Assembly: GCF_016908465.1 (NCBI RefSeq)
Contig: NZ_JAFBDY010000003.1
Coordinates: 124,001 to 188,000 of the forward strand
Origin: Lysinibacillus composti
GTDB lineage: Bacteria; Bacillota; Bacilli; Bacillales_A; Planococcaceae
DNA: 64,000 bases
Direction of reading: 5' to 3'
Below the pieces are notes generated by a model that was not told where the DNA came from, did not search any database, and worked only from the letters and a program-made list of their open reading frames with translations. Shown one piece after another: positions 1-9,328 of this stretch (the first letter of the stretch is position 1; each line of letters opens with the position of its first letter). The position numbers and the translations under genes were made by a program.

Positions 1-470
1 ATTAAAGTATGAGGGGCTGACTTTTCTTCCAATTTCGTAATGGCGTCTTTTAATGCCACACTATCAATATTGTACTGGCTAAATTCTTTAATTAACTGTT
101 CGACTTCTTCCGTAAACCCTCGTTTATCGGCTGCTTGTTTAAAAAGAGAGAATTGATCTTTATTTTCCTCTAATAGGCGCCGGATTAGCATACGATAACC
201 GATTTTATCGATTTTATCTTTTGTGATTCCACCAGTTTCTTGCAGTATATACCACGCTAAACGTTTAAACGTTAATACTTGCGCACGAATCATTCCTTTT
301 ATATCATAACGATTTGTTAATATATACTCGGCTTGATATGACATTTGGTCAGGAACAATTAAATAAATAGGTGGTCCAAATGGCTTCGTTTTTAATTCTT
401 CTACGATTTCACGGTGAATAAGTGATGTTTTTCCTGAACCAGCTCTACCGCTGATAATTCGCAATGACAT
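1..470 (-). CDS. addB: ATP-dependent helicase/nuclease subunit B (AddB), 5' part only
   Basis: This is the N-terminal ~156 residues of a gene that runs off the left edge. AddB pairs with AddA in the Gram-positive RecBCD equivalent, which resects double-strand breaks for recombination. The translation opens with MSLRIISGRAGSGKT, a Walker A loop at residues 8-15, followed by an AddB-type stretch reading LIVPDQMSYQAEY. The ATG at 470 has an AAAGGGGG ribosome site about 7 nt upstream. addA would be expected further left, outside the window. The identification rests on the start of the protein, which is distinctive in this family. Confidence 0.88.
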   Translation of the reverse strand, partial: MSLRIISGRAGSGKTSLIHREIVEELKTKPFGPPIYLIVPDQMSYQAEYILTNRYDIKGMIRAQVLTFKRLAWYILQETGGITKDKIDKIGYRMLIRRLLEENKDQFSLFKQAADKRGFTEEVEQLIKEFSQYNIDSVALKDAITKLEEKSAPHTL

Positions 471-554
471 ACTAATCCCCCTTTTCACTTGTTAGTACTT
501 CTATTTTACACTAGAATATTTGTTCGTGTCTTGGAGAAAATTTTCCAGAAGAAA

Positions 555-721
555 AGCGGAGGCGGCTGGTCCACACCCGACAAGCACTGGCCGACAAAAC
601 TCGACGTCCTGTCGCATTGTCGGCACTCGTACATCCATGTACTTCGGAGGCAACCGGTGAAGGCGCTTTTTGCCTTCGCTGGTATTGTCGAAGTGACCTC
701 GAGGGTGTAGCCGCCGAAGCT
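555..721. repeat. GC-rich fold-back intergenic repeat
   Basis: A 167-bp block clearly richer in G+C than its surroundings. It begins AGCGGAGGCGGCT and ends AGCCGCCGAAGCT, a near-perfect terminal inverted repeat, with a further inner pair ACACCCGA / TCGAGGGTGT. Inside are two smaller palindromes, GTACATCCATGTAC and GAAGGC-n7-GCCTTC. It lies between addB and the downstream membrane-protein gene. Short open frames exist on both strands but have no ribosome site and look like by-products of the repeat. I infer a dispersed non-coding element of the kind common in Bacillaceae; copy number cannot be judged from one window. Confidence 0.6.
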
Positions 722-760
722 AGACACTGTTCAAAAATTTAAACTTTCTTACGCAATTTA

Positions 761-790
761 AAAAAACGCCTCAACACGGAGCTGAGACGC
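761..790 (-). terminator. rho-independent terminator after the TVP38-family gene
   Basis: On the minus strand, CGTCTCA-n9-TGAGGCG is followed by a run of T. It sits just past the stop codon at 798. Confidence 0.75.
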
Positions 791-797
791 GAAATTA

Positions 798-1442
798 CTA
801 CTTATGAATAGATATTTTCATGTGTTTCTTTTGTTCACTTGCGCTATTTTTTAAATCATGTTCCACTCGCTTATTTAATCGCTTTTCAATCGTTTTTCCA
901 ATGACCCATAATAGAACGATCCCCACGCCAGCTGAAATTAGCTTCACTGGACTAGTTAATAAGTCACGTAAATCGTAACCTAATACGCTTATACTTAAAA
1001 TCATGACAAACTTACCTGCCATAAGTACAAATAGATAATACTTTTTCTTAATATGAGATAATCCGGCCACCAAATTTACAAGTACCGACGGAGTAAATGG
1101 TAAACAAATAAAAATAAAAAGCGGGCTTAAGCCTCTCATATCAACCCATTTTATGAGCTTTTGTACTCTTTCTTTCTCTACAAATACTTTAAAACGTGGA
1201 TGTTTTCCGAATCTACGGACAACTAGAAAGACAGCATATGAACCTAATACCGCTCCTATCCATGATAGTAGGAATCCAAACCATAAACCAAATGAACTTG
1301 CATTTGCTACAACGATTACTATAAGAGGGAAAAATGATAAAAATGCTTCTAGAAAAGGAAGAAGAATCCCAATCAATGGCCCAAGTGTCCGATATTGTTC
1401 TGCTAATGATTCTATGTTTTCAACTGTAAACCAATCGTGCAC
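798..1442 (-). CDS. TVP38/TMEM64 family (DedA-like) inner-membrane protein
   Basis: A 214-residue integral membrane protein with about five or six hydrophobic segments. A central stretch, PLFIFICLPFTPSVLVNLVAG, resembles the conserved VTT/SNARE-associated region of the TVP38/TMEM64 family (relatives include B. subtilis YdjX and YtxB). Family members are thought to help lipid scrambling or membrane homeostasis; a substrate cannot be read from sequence. I prefer the GTG at 1442, 5-6 nt after GAGGTGG, because the GTG at 1451 overlaps that ribosome site. The 5' end abuts the regulator gene on the same strand (gap about 11 nt), so the two are probably cotranscribed. Confidence 0.75.
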   Translation of the reverse strand: MHDWFTVENIESLAEQYRTLGPLIGILLPFLEAFLSFFPLIVIVVANASSFGLWFGFLLSWIGAVLGSYAVFLVVRRFGKHPRFKVFVEKERVQKLIKWVDMRGLSPLFIFICLPFTPSVLVNLVAGLSHIKKKYYLFVLMAGKFVMILSISVLGYDLRDLLTSPVKLISAGVGIVLLWVIGKTIEKRLNKRVEHDLKNSASEQKKHMKISIHK

Positions 1443-1453
1443 AAGTACCACCT

Positions 1454-2005
1454 CTATTTGTATTGTAAAATTAAATGTAGTATCGTTAAGTCATTTGTTG
1501 GATTTTCATATTGATGTAATAGATGGCCAGAAAACACGAGTGTTTCGCCTTCTTTCAAGTGTTCCTCCATCCCTCCTGATCTAATGATAACTTGTCCTTT
1601 AATGACTGTAATGGTTTCTTCTACACCTTCTGTATGTGCATCGCTTTTATGCACAACACCAGAGTCCATCTCAACTTTGTAAAATTCCCAACCTCGTTCT
1701 GGGTCATATGGAATGATGGAGTACACACGATATTTTCCGTCATTTTCAGCAACATATGTAGTAGAATTACTATCGTATTTTTTAAATTGTTCTTTAGGTG
1801 GTTGTAATAAGGAAGAAAATGAAATGCGTAAACCAGCCGCAATTTTCCAAATAGTTGAGACAGTAGGGTTTGCTTCCCCCTTTTCAATCTGAGCTAATTG
1901 GGCTTTACTTACATTAGTAGCTTTGGCAACATCATCTAAACTTAAACTCCGCTTAGAACGTATTTTTTTTAATTGATATCCAATATTCCGACTCATGTTT
2001 TCCAA
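1454..2005 (-). CDS. XRE-family regulator with C-terminal cupin domain
   Basis: A 183-residue two-domain regulator. Residues ~8-65 form a helix-turn-helix of the XRE/Cro type (SLDDVAKATNVSKAQLAQIEKG). Residues ~105-180 form a cupin barrel with a conserved EGVEETITVIKGQ strand that would bind a small ligand. It is divergent from azlCD across a 258-bp gap, the usual arrangement for a local repressor or activator of branched-chain amino-acid or azaleucine export; that target is inference. The start is uncertain: TTG at 2005 follows AGGATGATG, while an ATG lies three codons in at 1996. Confidence 0.8.
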   Translation of the reverse strand: MENMSRNIGYQLKKIRSKRSLSLDDVAKATNVSKAQLAQIEKGEANPTVSTIWKIAAGLRISFSSLLQPPKEQFKKYDSNSTTYVAENDGKYRVYSIIPYDPERGWEFYKVEMDSGVVHKSDAHTEGVEETITVIKGQVIIRSGGMEEHLKEGETLVFSGHLLHQYENPTNDLTILHLILQYK

Positions 2006-2263
2006 TATTTATCATCATCCTATTGTTTATTTAAATGTACAAATGTATAATATAAAAGACATTTAATGAAGTTAAATTTTACCTTTATATTATTATAGCT
2101 GAAGACCCTTTGTAATGGTCGACTAAATGTTGACTAAACTTTGTATTTGCTATAATGAATCATTAATCATCCTTTATAAGTAGAACGTTTTTTGTAATTT
2201 AATGGTTTCAAAATTGGCTTTTTAGTAAATCAAATCAATAATTGTAGAAAGGACTCGAAACTA

Positions 2264-2986
2264 TTGGAAATCCAGACAAAAGTGGACCAATCAATCCATG
2301 AGCATACGTTTTTTCAAGGTGTAAAAGATTGTCTTCCAACCTTACTTGGTTATATAAGTATTGGATTAGCTTTTGGGGTAATCGGGATCACATCTAACCT
2401 TTCTGTATTAGAAATTTTCCTTTTATCTGTACTTGTTTATGCGGGTTCTGCGCAATTTATCTTTTGTGGTTTATATGTTGCAGGTGCTCCAGTTTCGGTC
2501 ATCATCATTACAACCTTTATTGTAAATTTGCGTCATGTTCTTATGTCATTTACAGTTGCCCCTCATCTTACTCGTTACTCATCTTTACGTAATATTGGTT
2601 TTGGGACATTATTGACGGATGAAACGTTTGGTGTTGCCGTAACAAAACTATCAAAAGAAAATCGACTAGATGGAAATTGGATGGACGGCTTAAATTTAAC
2701 CGCGTATTTAACATGGATCGCCTCTTGTACAATTGGGGGACTAGTTGGTAAGTGGTTACCGGACGCGCAAGGTTTGGGCTTAGATTTTGCACTTGTTGCT
2801 ATGTTTGTAGCATTACTAGTTTTAAACCTAGTTGATGTCGGCAAAAACAAGCTTATGCATTATTTAAAACTGATTGGTTGGATGGCGATCATCATGTACA
2901 TACTTTCATACTTCCTTCCAGGACATTTAGCGGTTCTAATTGCAACAGTCATCGTGGCTAGTATTGGGGTGGTGACTGAAAAATGA
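2264..2986 (+). CDS. azlC: AzlC family branched-chain amino-acid exporter, large subunit
   Basis: A 240-residue, strongly hydrophobic protein with the AzlC pattern: an N-terminal GVKDCLPTLLGYISIGLAFG, then SAQFIFCGLYVAG, then a loop with LTDETFGVA. AzlC and AzlD together export branched-chain amino acids and give resistance to analogues such as 4-azaleucine. The start is TTG, with AAAGGA 10 nt upstream. The stop overlaps the azlD start in an ATGA arrangement, implying translational coupling. The divergent XRE-cupin gene is the likely regulator. Confidence 0.9.
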   Translation: MEIQTKVDQSIHEHTFFQGVKDCLPTLLGYISIGLAFGVIGITSNLSVLEIFLLSVLVYAGSAQFIFCGLYVAGAPVSVIIITTFIVNLRHVLMSFTVAPHLTRYSSLRNIGFGTLLTDETFGVAVTKLSKENRLDGNWMDGLNLTAYLTWIASCTIGGLVGKWLPDAQGLGLDFALVAMFVALLVLNLVDVGKNKLMHYLKLIGWMAIIMYILSYFLPGHLAVLIATVIVASIGVVTEK

Positions 2987-3306
2987 CAACGACAGTAGCA
3001 ATGGTGTTAATTATTCTAGGATGTGCCCTTGTTACATGGCTTCCTAGAATATTTCCTTTTATGTTAGTTCGTAATGTCAAGTTACCTAATATCGTATTAC
3101 GCTGGTTAGCCTATATCCCTGTATGCATTTTAAGTGCACTTGTAATCGAATCTTTAATCAATTCAGAAGGAAAGTTTGTTACATTAAACTGGGTAAATGT
3201 TTGTGCATTTATCCCAACATTATTAGTTGCTATTAAAACAAAGAGTTTATCGATTACTGTTGTGATTGGTGTTGTGACAATGGCTATTATACGGAATTTT
3301 ACATAG
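2983..3306 (+). CDS. azlD: AzlD family branched-chain amino-acid exporter, small subunit
   Basis: A 107-residue protein with four predicted membrane helices, including CALVTWLPRIFPFML near the start, typical of AzlD. It is needed with AzlC for export across the cytoplasmic membrane. It begins inside the azlC stop codon (4-nt overlap) and ends just before a strong terminator, so azlCD is a two-gene operon. Confidence 0.9.
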   Translation: MTTTVAMVLIILGCALVTWLPRIFPFMLVRNVKLPNIVLRWLAYIPVCILSALVIESLINSEGKFVTLNWVNVCAFIPTLLVAIKTKSLSITVVIGVVTMAIIRNFT

Positions 3307-3321
3307 ACATTTCTGCATATA

Positions 3322-3354
3322 AAAAGGCGATGCAAATTGATTTGCATCGCCTTT
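3322..3354. terminator. bidirectional terminator between azlD and minJ
   Basis: AAAGGCGATGCAAAT and its complement form a 15-bp stem with a 3-nt loop, flanked by A and T runs on both sides. It serves the convergent azlCD and minJ transcripts. Confidence 0.9.
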
Positions 3355-3386
3355 CTTATTACTTATCTAACGAATTCTAAAGTAAA

Positions 3387-4559
3387 CTATGCATCTGCTA
3401 ATAGGATGCCAATTTTATAATGATCATCACTATAAACAACATGTTGAGTAAGTCGAATTTCGTTTTCATGATTCAGTACTTCTAATCGACAATGTGCTGC
3501 ATTAATTTGTAATGCTTCATATAATTCATGTTCGTTATGCACTTGTACTCCATTCACTTTTCGAATGATCTCTCCAGCAACTAGTCCCATCTTTTCTGCC
3601 GGTGAATCTGGTAACACCGCTGCAATCATTGCGCCATTTGATTTTGCAGAAACAGCATAGACAGCTTTTCTTTCACGAATTGCATAGACAACAGAGATCC
3701 ACAATCTGAGAATCGCCCCGACCATAACAGTAACTAACCCTACAATCGGTTGGAAGTATGCAACTAATCCGCCTATCGTCACAAGCAATCCAAGTAGGAT
3801 TACTGAACGACCCAATTTAGGGAATAGATAGGCAGGTAATGTGTTACGAGCCATTTGTTGAAACCCTACGATCACTGGGAAAAGAACAAGCGAGAATTCA
3901 TTGGAACCCAACGAGATTTGAGGCCACCAAGGAAAATATGCTTGAAGTGAATTACCTGGAACGATGAGAAAAATAGGCAATAACCAAAGTTTTTTACTAA
4001 GAAAAGCTACTGCCCTCTTTCCACGCTTCGTATTCTCAATCATAGGTGAGGCAAAATTAGCTCCAGACTTTTTGATTAAGAGACCTTCTGCAACTAATAG
4101 TAAACCTACAACAATCGAGATTGAAACGACTGTCCCTCCAAACACATCAATGCCTTGAATATGAATTCCGAACAAGTTAATTGACCAGTTTTGGTTGTCC
4201 ATAAGATAAAATGCAACTAACCCAACCGCCCCTATTACGATCGGTGAAAGGAAATGAAATACATACAATACAAGACCTATTAGACTAGCGATTGAAACTA
4301 AGTATAAGAAATCAATCGGCATGGCTAATCCAAAGACAATTGTGATGATCGAAATCACAAAGGACCATAATAGACCTTCTTTTATTAACCCAATTGTCTC
4401 TGACCAGCCCCATAAAATTCTTATATTAAAATATTTCCTTTCACGCTTTACACGACGATAACCTAAATATATTGCCATGAAAATCGCTACATAAAGAATG
4501 GGATTTAGAAACATTCTTCCTATTCCCAACACAATTTCTTTCACTATTTCAATGTTCAT
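3387..4559 (-). CDS. minJ: MinJ-like topological determinant of cell division
   Basis: A 390-residue protein with about six to eight membrane helices in residues 1-290. A cytoplasmic PDZ domain follows at ~300-390 (LPDSPAEKMGLVAGEIIRKVNG). In B. subtilis, MinJ bridges DivIVA and MinD so that the Min system blocks FtsZ rings near the poles. Length, order of domains and position downstream of ctpB and ftsEX match B. subtilis minJ (yvjD, 397 aa). A generic PDZ membrane protein is the alternative, but the synteny makes MinJ the better call. Confidence 0.82.
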   Translation of the reverse strand: MNIEIVKEIVLGIGRMFLNPILYVAIFMAIYLGYRRVKRERKYFNIRILWGWSETIGLIKEGLLWSFVISIITIVFGLAMPIDFLYLVSIASLIGLVLYVFHFLSPIVIGAVGLVAFYLMDNQNWSINLFGIHIQGIDVFGGTVVSISIVVGLLLVAEGLLIKKSGANFASPMIENTKRGKRAVAFLSKKLWLLPIFLIVPGNSLQAYFPWWPQISLGSNEFSLVLFPVIVGFQQMARNTLPAYLFPKLGRSVILLGLLVTIGGLVAYFQPIVGLVTVMVGAILRLWISVVYAIRERKAVYAVSAKSNGAMIAAVLPDSPAEKMGLVAGEIIRKVNGVQVHNEHELYEALQINAAHCRLEVLNHENEIRLTQHVVYSDDHYKIGILLADA

Positions 4560-4685
4560 TCTTCCACCGCCTGTAAACTACTTAACTACTATAATTGTAT
4601 CAAACGAAGTAATAGTAGCGGTAGTACAAAAAGAACGATTTCTCCCAGATTGATTGATTAGAAACATTAAGTTTTAATGATTTGA

Positions 4686-6137
4686 TTATTTTAAATCACC
4701 GTCAATTTTATGCATTAAGACGCTGACCCCCATTTGGAGTTGCAAATCATGTTCAACATCTTCCTTATATGCAATAACCTGTTTTCGAATACTTTCAAAG
4801 AACTCTTCGTCCATTACTGCTCCAGTACGCAACTCATTTTTTTCACGATACTGATTCACTGCATCAGCAGTCTGGTCATCAAAGAATCCATCTGTTCGAT
4901 TCACATCGTAACCTAGTCCGTTTAATACTTTTTGTACATAGGCAATTTCTTCACTAAAGGTACCTTCTTCAAAATCTCCTCTTAGAGGAAGAACTTCTAG
5001 AGCAAATAGCGGATGTTGCTCCACTTCTATATCTGCAGGAATTCCTACTCCGTGAATCCATTCTCTTTTTGGTGTAAGCCATTTATTTGTAGAGAGTTTT
5101 AATTCCCCACCATTTTGTAAATCCCATGTTTCTTGAACTGTCCCCTTACCAAAGCTATTTACTCCAACGAGAGTTGCACGATTCCAGCTTTTCACAGCAC
5201 CTGCCATCACTTCACTTGCAGAAGCACTGCCATCATTTTGAAGAAGTACTAGTGGGAGTTTTCTCATTTTTTCTAGGTACGTTTTTTCAATACCTTCTAA
5301 AGGTGATGTCTTTAAAGCTTCCGTTGCACCCTCACCATTTTGCATATATGCAAATGTTTCTCCTGAGTCTTCAAGACTACTTACGACTGCCGCGACACTA
5401 TGTAAATATCCACCTGGATTATCGCGTAAGTCAACAATGATTCCTTCAATATCCTGAGATAGGAGTTGCTTTGTAGCATCAACCCATTCTTGTGCGGTTT
5501 TTTCACCGAACATTGAAATAGATACATAGCCTACCTCTGTATCCTCTACTTTTAATACTTTTGCTGAGACTGTCTTATTATTAATCTCTGCGCGCTCTAA
5601 CGTCACTTTTATATGACGCTCAGTACTTGGGCGATATAACACTAATGATATTTTTTCGCCCGCCTCGCCTTGAATTAATTGTAATAATTCGCCTAATGTT
5701 TTTCCTTCTACACGCTCTTTATCAACTTGTACAATTTCATCGTTCGGACGAATGCCTGCTTTTTCAGCAGGAGAAGATTTTACTGGCGATACGACGATAA
5801 ACTTCCCATTTTTTTCAGTAATCTCAATACCAATTCCAACTCTTTGTCCTGCTAAAGTCTGTCTATGAAGTGCGGCTTCCTTTTCCGTATAATACGTGCT
5901 GTATGGATCTTTAATGGCATTCGCCATTCCTCTTAATGCCCCTTCGATTAATACGTCTTCTTTAGGCCCGTATACCGATTTTTCAGTGATTAATGAATAG
6001 GCTTGGTCAATGACAGGAAAAGAAGAACTTCCTTTTGTTTGTTCCTTTTCAGCTGATCCCCAACTTTTCCAAATTATAAAAGAAGCAGCAATTATACAAA
6101 TCACCGCTAATCCTAAAAAAATTCGGCTCTTTCGCAA
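4686..6137 (-). CDS. ctpB: Carboxy-terminal processing serine protease CtpB (S41)
   Basis: A 483-residue exported protease with an N-terminal membrane anchor (~7-26). A PDZ domain spans ~100-185 (SPAEKAGIRPNDEIVQVD). The S41 core follows, with the nucleophile in DGSASASE and the catalytic lysine in FGKGTVQ. A peptidoglycan-binding-like region (NGLGYDVNRTDGFFD) lies at ~405-455. In B. subtilis CtpB cleaves SpoIVFA in the intermembrane space of the forespore to trigger sigma-K; Ctp proteases also process wall enzymes. All catalytic parts are present. It lies between minJ and the thioredoxin/M23/ftsXE genes on one strand. Confidence 0.9.
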   Translation of the reverse strand: MRKSRIFLGLAVICIIAASFIIWKSWGSAEKEQTKGSSSFPVIDQAYSLITEKSVYGPKEDVLIEGALRGMANAIKDPYSTYYTEKEAALHRQTLAGQRVGIGIEITEKNGKFIVVSPVKSSPAEKAGIRPNDEIVQVDKERVEGKTLGELLQLIQGEAGEKISLVLYRPSTERHIKVTLERAEINNKTVSAKVLKVEDTEVGYVSISMFGEKTAQEWVDATKQLLSQDIEGIIVDLRDNPGGYLHSVAAVVSSLEDSGETFAYMQNGEGATEALKTSPLEGIEKTYLEKMRKLPLVLLQNDGSASASEVMAGAVKSWNRATLVGVNSFGKGTVQETWDLQNGGELKLSTNKWLTPKREWIHGVGIPADIEVEQHPLFALEVLPLRGDFEEGTFSEEIAYVQKVLNGLGYDVNRTDGFFDDQTADAVNQYREKNELRTGAVMDEEFFESIRKQVIAYKEDVEHDLQLQMGVSVLMHKIDGDLK

Positions 6138-6239
6138 CCGTATCCCTCCTCTCGTTCAATCTATGAAAAAACAAGAGCTCCTAATACTTGCACAAAGCCG
6201 AATTTTTGATTTAATTTCTTATTTTACAAAACTATCACG

Positions 6240-6815
6240 TTAATTTAACTCTTTTACGTAATGACTTAACGCCTCTTGATCTAACGGGCCAACTATATGA
6301 CGCTGAATGCGGCCTTCTGTATCAATCATAAATGTTGATGGAATAGTTAATACTTGATAGGTTTGATTAACCCCTTCCTCTTCCATTAATAGAATAGGGA
6401 ATGTTAGCTTATAACTATCAACAAATTTTTGAATATTATCAAGTGAACCATCAGAATATGTTAAGTTTACACCGACAATTTCAACATTTTCTTCTTCGGC
6501 ATAATCATCATAATAATCTTGCAAATGGGGCATCTCTTTTTTACAAGGAGGGCACCAAGTAGCCCAGAAATTTAAAATTACTTTTTTACCTTTTAACTCT
6601 GATAAAGTGACCGTTTCACCTGATAAAGTACTCAATGTAAAATCAGGAGCAATTTGCCCTTTTTTAACACCGGATTCATTATTTTCAATATCCATTTCAT
6701 AACCGAGAGCATAATCATTAATTTCTTCACTTGCCTCGATTTGTTTTTTTATGTAACTTCCAACCATGATCGCAATTAATGCGATCACTATGAGCAAGCC
6801 AATGCCTTTTTTCAT
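6240..6815 (-). CDS. ResA/TlpA-like membrane-anchored thiol-disulfide oxidoreductase
   Basis: A 191-residue protein with a single N-terminal membrane anchor (MKKGIGLLIVIALIAIMVG). An extracytoplasmic thioredoxin fold has the active site WATWCPPCKKE. TlpA/ResA proteins reduce disulfides outside the membrane, for example during cytochrome c maturation; the partner here is unknown. The ATG at 6815 is chosen because GGAGG lies about 10 nt upstream and the signal anchor follows at once. An open frame continues further upstream but runs through the neighbouring terminator. Confidence 0.85.
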   Translation of the reverse strand: MKKGIGLLIVIALIAIMVGSYIKKQIEASEEINDYALGYEMDIENNESGVKKGQIAPDFTLSTLSGETVTLSELKGKKVILNFWATWCPPCKKEMPHLQDYYDDYAEEENVEIVGVNLTYSDGSLDNIQKFVDSYKLTFPILLMEEEGVNQTYQVLTIPSTFMIDTEGRIQRHIVGPLDQEALSHYVKELN

Positions 6816-6932
6816 GGGTAGATAACCTCCGCGAACGAACCATTCTGTCGGTAATTTACTATTTTCATGCATACATAATACCATAACTTGGTTGTCATAT
6901 GGTTGTGTGAATCCGTCAATTGATTCAATAAT

Positions 6933-6973
6933 AAAAGCAGGCTGGATGCTATTATGCATCACAACCTGCTTTT
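6933..6973 (-). terminator. terminator after the M23 peptidase gene
   Basis: AAAAGCAGG and CCTGCTTTT pair around an inner GATGC/GCATC stem. On the minus strand it ends in TTTTATT, directly after the stop at 6979. Confidence 0.78.
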
Positions 6974-6978
6974 ATGTT

Positions 6979-8268
6979 TTATAGAGAAATATAATTTAAT
7001 GGATTTTGAACTCCTGCAGTTTGGCCTCTCCAAGTACCAATATGAACTTCGAAGTGTAAATGTGGACCTGTTGAACGGCCTGTAGTTCCCATATTGGCAA
7101 CCTTTTCACCTTGTGCAACTGTTGTTCCGACACTTACATTATACGAACTTAAATGTGCATAAAGAGTTGTATAAATTTGACCATTGATTGAGTGAGTAAT
7201 CATAATGACATTCCCATAAGTTCCTAAAACTCCTGCATAGGAAACGACACCGTCCGCTGATGCAATAATAGGTGTTCCAGCGCTATTGGCTAGGTCAACA
7301 CCATAATGGAATTCTGGACCATAACCAAGATTACGCCATCCATAAGGGCTTGTTAAAACGCCATTTGTTGGTTTCATAAAGCCAGATGAAGATGTTGGTA
7401 AATTCCCAACCGCTTGACTTCCACCACTTTGTTGTTGTTGTTGCTGTTGCTGGCGTTGGCGTTCAATTTGACGAGCAGCTTCTAGTTGACGTTGTTGCTC
7501 AGCTTCAATTTGCGATTGTAAATCTTGGCTGATATCAAGATACTCAGAATACTCTTCTTCTAATAATGTTTTCTCTTTTGCAAGTTTAGCTTGCTCTGCC
7601 TCGAGTTGTTTAACTAATTGATTCTTTGCAGCTTTTTGAGAACTTAATGAAGATTTTAATCTTTGAAGTTCCGCTTGTTTGTTTTCAAGCTTTTTCTTTG
7701 TATTTTCTAGTACTAACTTTTGTTCCTCTAAAGATTTTTTATCTTCTTTTTGGTCTTGCATAATTTTTCGATCCGCTTCCATCAATGTGTTAACAGCAGA
7801 GAATCGGTCAATGAAATCTACGAAACTATTTGCTCCTAATAGCACATCGATATAGCTAATAGAACCACCTGCTTGAATAGCACGTGCACGATCTTCTAAT
7901 AATGCATCTCGTTGATCAATTTTCTCTTGAAGTTCTTTGATTTGCTTTTGTAATTTAGCAATCTCATCATTTGCAGTATTAATTTCACCTACAACAGAAT
8001 TGATTTGACCATTTGTTTGAGTAATTTTATCGCCAAGCTTTGTAATTTGTGAAAGCAATTGATCTTGCTTTCCTTTAATTGTTTTAATCTCACCTGACTT
8101 TTTATTAATTTCACTATTTAATACATCTTTTTGATGATCGACTTCATTTTTTTTCTCTTTTAAATCAGACAAATTCGCTGCATATGCACTTGGCACTTGA
8201 ACAATCAGTAAAGTCGCTATTAGTGCGGCGAATAGTTGAATCGGTTTTTTCGATATTTTCTTCAACAA
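6979..8268 (-). CDS. Secreted coiled-coil M23 peptidase / murein hydrolase activator (EnvC-PcsB type)
   Basis: A 429-residue secreted protein with a signal peptide ending near AYA (residue ~30). A long coiled coil occupies ~33-270, followed by a Gln-rich linker (~271-283) and a LytM/M23 domain at ~300-425. Zinc-site motifs are intact: HYGVD, and HLHFE near the end, so it should be catalytically active. In Firmicutes, FtsEX binds the coiled coil of such a protein to switch on septal peptidoglycan cleavage. It follows ftsX by about 160 nt on the same strand, which supports that role. CwlO-like or PcsB-like naming would also fit. Confidence 0.88.
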   Translation of the reverse strand: MLKKISKKPIQLFAALIATLLIVQVPSAYAANLSDLKEKKNEVDHQKDVLNSEINKKSGEIKTIKGKQDQLLSQITKLGDKITQTNGQINSVVGEINTANDEIAKLQKQIKELQEKIDQRDALLEDRARAIQAGGSISYIDVLLGANSFVDFIDRFSAVNTLMEADRKIMQDQKEDKKSLEEQKLVLENTKKKLENKQAELQRLKSSLSSQKAAKNQLVKQLEAEQAKLAKEKTLLEEEYSEYLDISQDLQSQIEAEQQRQLEAARQIERQRQQQQQQQQSGGSQAVGNLPTSSSGFMKPTNGVLTSPYGWRNLGYGPEFHYGVDLANSAGTPIIASADGVVSYAGVLGTYGNVIMITHSINGQIYTTLYAHLSSYNVSVGTTVAQGEKVANMGTTGRSTGPHLHFEVHIGTWRGQTAGVQNPLNYISL

Positions 8269-8431
8269 TCAGGACTCCTTTCAACTTATCAAGACAGATT
8301 CTCCAATTCATACAATCGTTTACTTTGCTTTGTTGAATTGATCATGGTAAGACTTTTTGCATGTTTTTCAACAATAATCCTTCTAAAGAATCCGACAATA
8401 TTAGATGAATGGGTTGTGTATCTAATTTCAA

Positions 8432-9328
8432 TTATATCTTTAAGAACTTACGAACTGACATAAAGCTTCCCCATACTCCAATGAATAGACCAAGCAATAA
8501 GATTAATGCATTAACTTGATAGATTAATGGACTGATATCAAGAAGTTGTAATAACTCACCTTTTAATTTTGGTGCTATTATCTTATGGATATTGTAGTAA
8601 GCGATTGTAACAAATGTCATTGGAATGACTGAACCTAAAATTCCAAGCCATGCCCCTTCTAATACGAAAGGAATTCGAACAAATGAGTTGGTTGCCCCAA
8701 CAAGTTTCATAATTTCAATTTCATCTCTACGTGCAATAATCGTAATACGAATAGTATTTGAAATTAAGAAAATCGCGGTGAAAAGCAATCCTAAAATAAG
8801 TACTAAACCAACATTTCGGCTTGTATTTAAGAAGCTAAATAACTTTTCAACTTTTCCTTCGCCATAGATCACATCATATGTATTGTCCAATTTCTTAATT
8901 TTCTCAGCAATTTTTGCAGTTTCTTGTGGGTTTGCTGCTTTTACATACAATACATTGTGTAACGGATTACTTTGTTCAAATAAACTTAAATCTTCACCAA
9001 AATCTTTAATTAATAGATCGAGTTCATCTTCTTTCGATGAATAAACAACCGTTTCTACACCTTTTAAACTCTTAATCTCTTTTTGTAATTTACTTTCTGC
9101 TGTTTTTGCTTCATCTTGATTTTCGATGATATCAATTAAAACACGGATTTCCACATCATTTTCAATGTCATCCGCTACTTTATTGAGGTTCATCATAATA
9201 ATCGCAAACACACCAACAAGTAATAGCGTCACTGTTACAGCACTTATGGATGCAAAAGTCATCCAGCCATTACGAGTTAAGGACTTTAAACTTTCTCGGA
9301 AGTGTCGTTGAATGGTTCTACCCCTCAT
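8432..9328 (-). CDS. ftsX: Cell-division ABC transporter-like permease FtsX
   Basis: A 298-residue protein with one N-terminal helix (TFASISAVTVTLLLVGVFAI), a large extracellular loop (~50-160), then three more helices. This is the FtsX topology. FtsX relays ATP-driven motion from FtsE to wall hydrolases outside the cell. I place the start at the ATG at 9328: GGAGGTGA lies 8 nt upstream, inside the end of ftsE, giving an 11-nt overlap and probable translational coupling. An in-frame extension upstream to 9361 has no ribosome site. Confidence 0.93.
   Translation of the reverse strand: MRGRTIQRHFRESLKSLTRNGWMTFASISAVTVTLLLVGVFAIIMMNLNKVADDIENDVEIRVLIDIIENQDEAKTAESKLQKEIKSLKGVETVVYSSKEDELDLLIKDFGEDLSLFEQSNPLHNVLYVKAANPQETAKIAEKIKKLDNTYDVIYGEGKVEKLFSFLNTSRNVGLVLILGLLFTAIFLISNTIRITIIARRDEIEIMKLVGATNSFVRIPFVLEGAWLGILGSVIPMTFVTIAYYNIHKIIAPKLKGELLQLLDISPLIYQVNALILLLGLFIGVWGSFMSVRKFLKI

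Noticed and set aside
489-727. Small open frames on both strands of the fold-back repeat
   Set aside because: They mirror each other because of the inverted repeat and lack translation signals.
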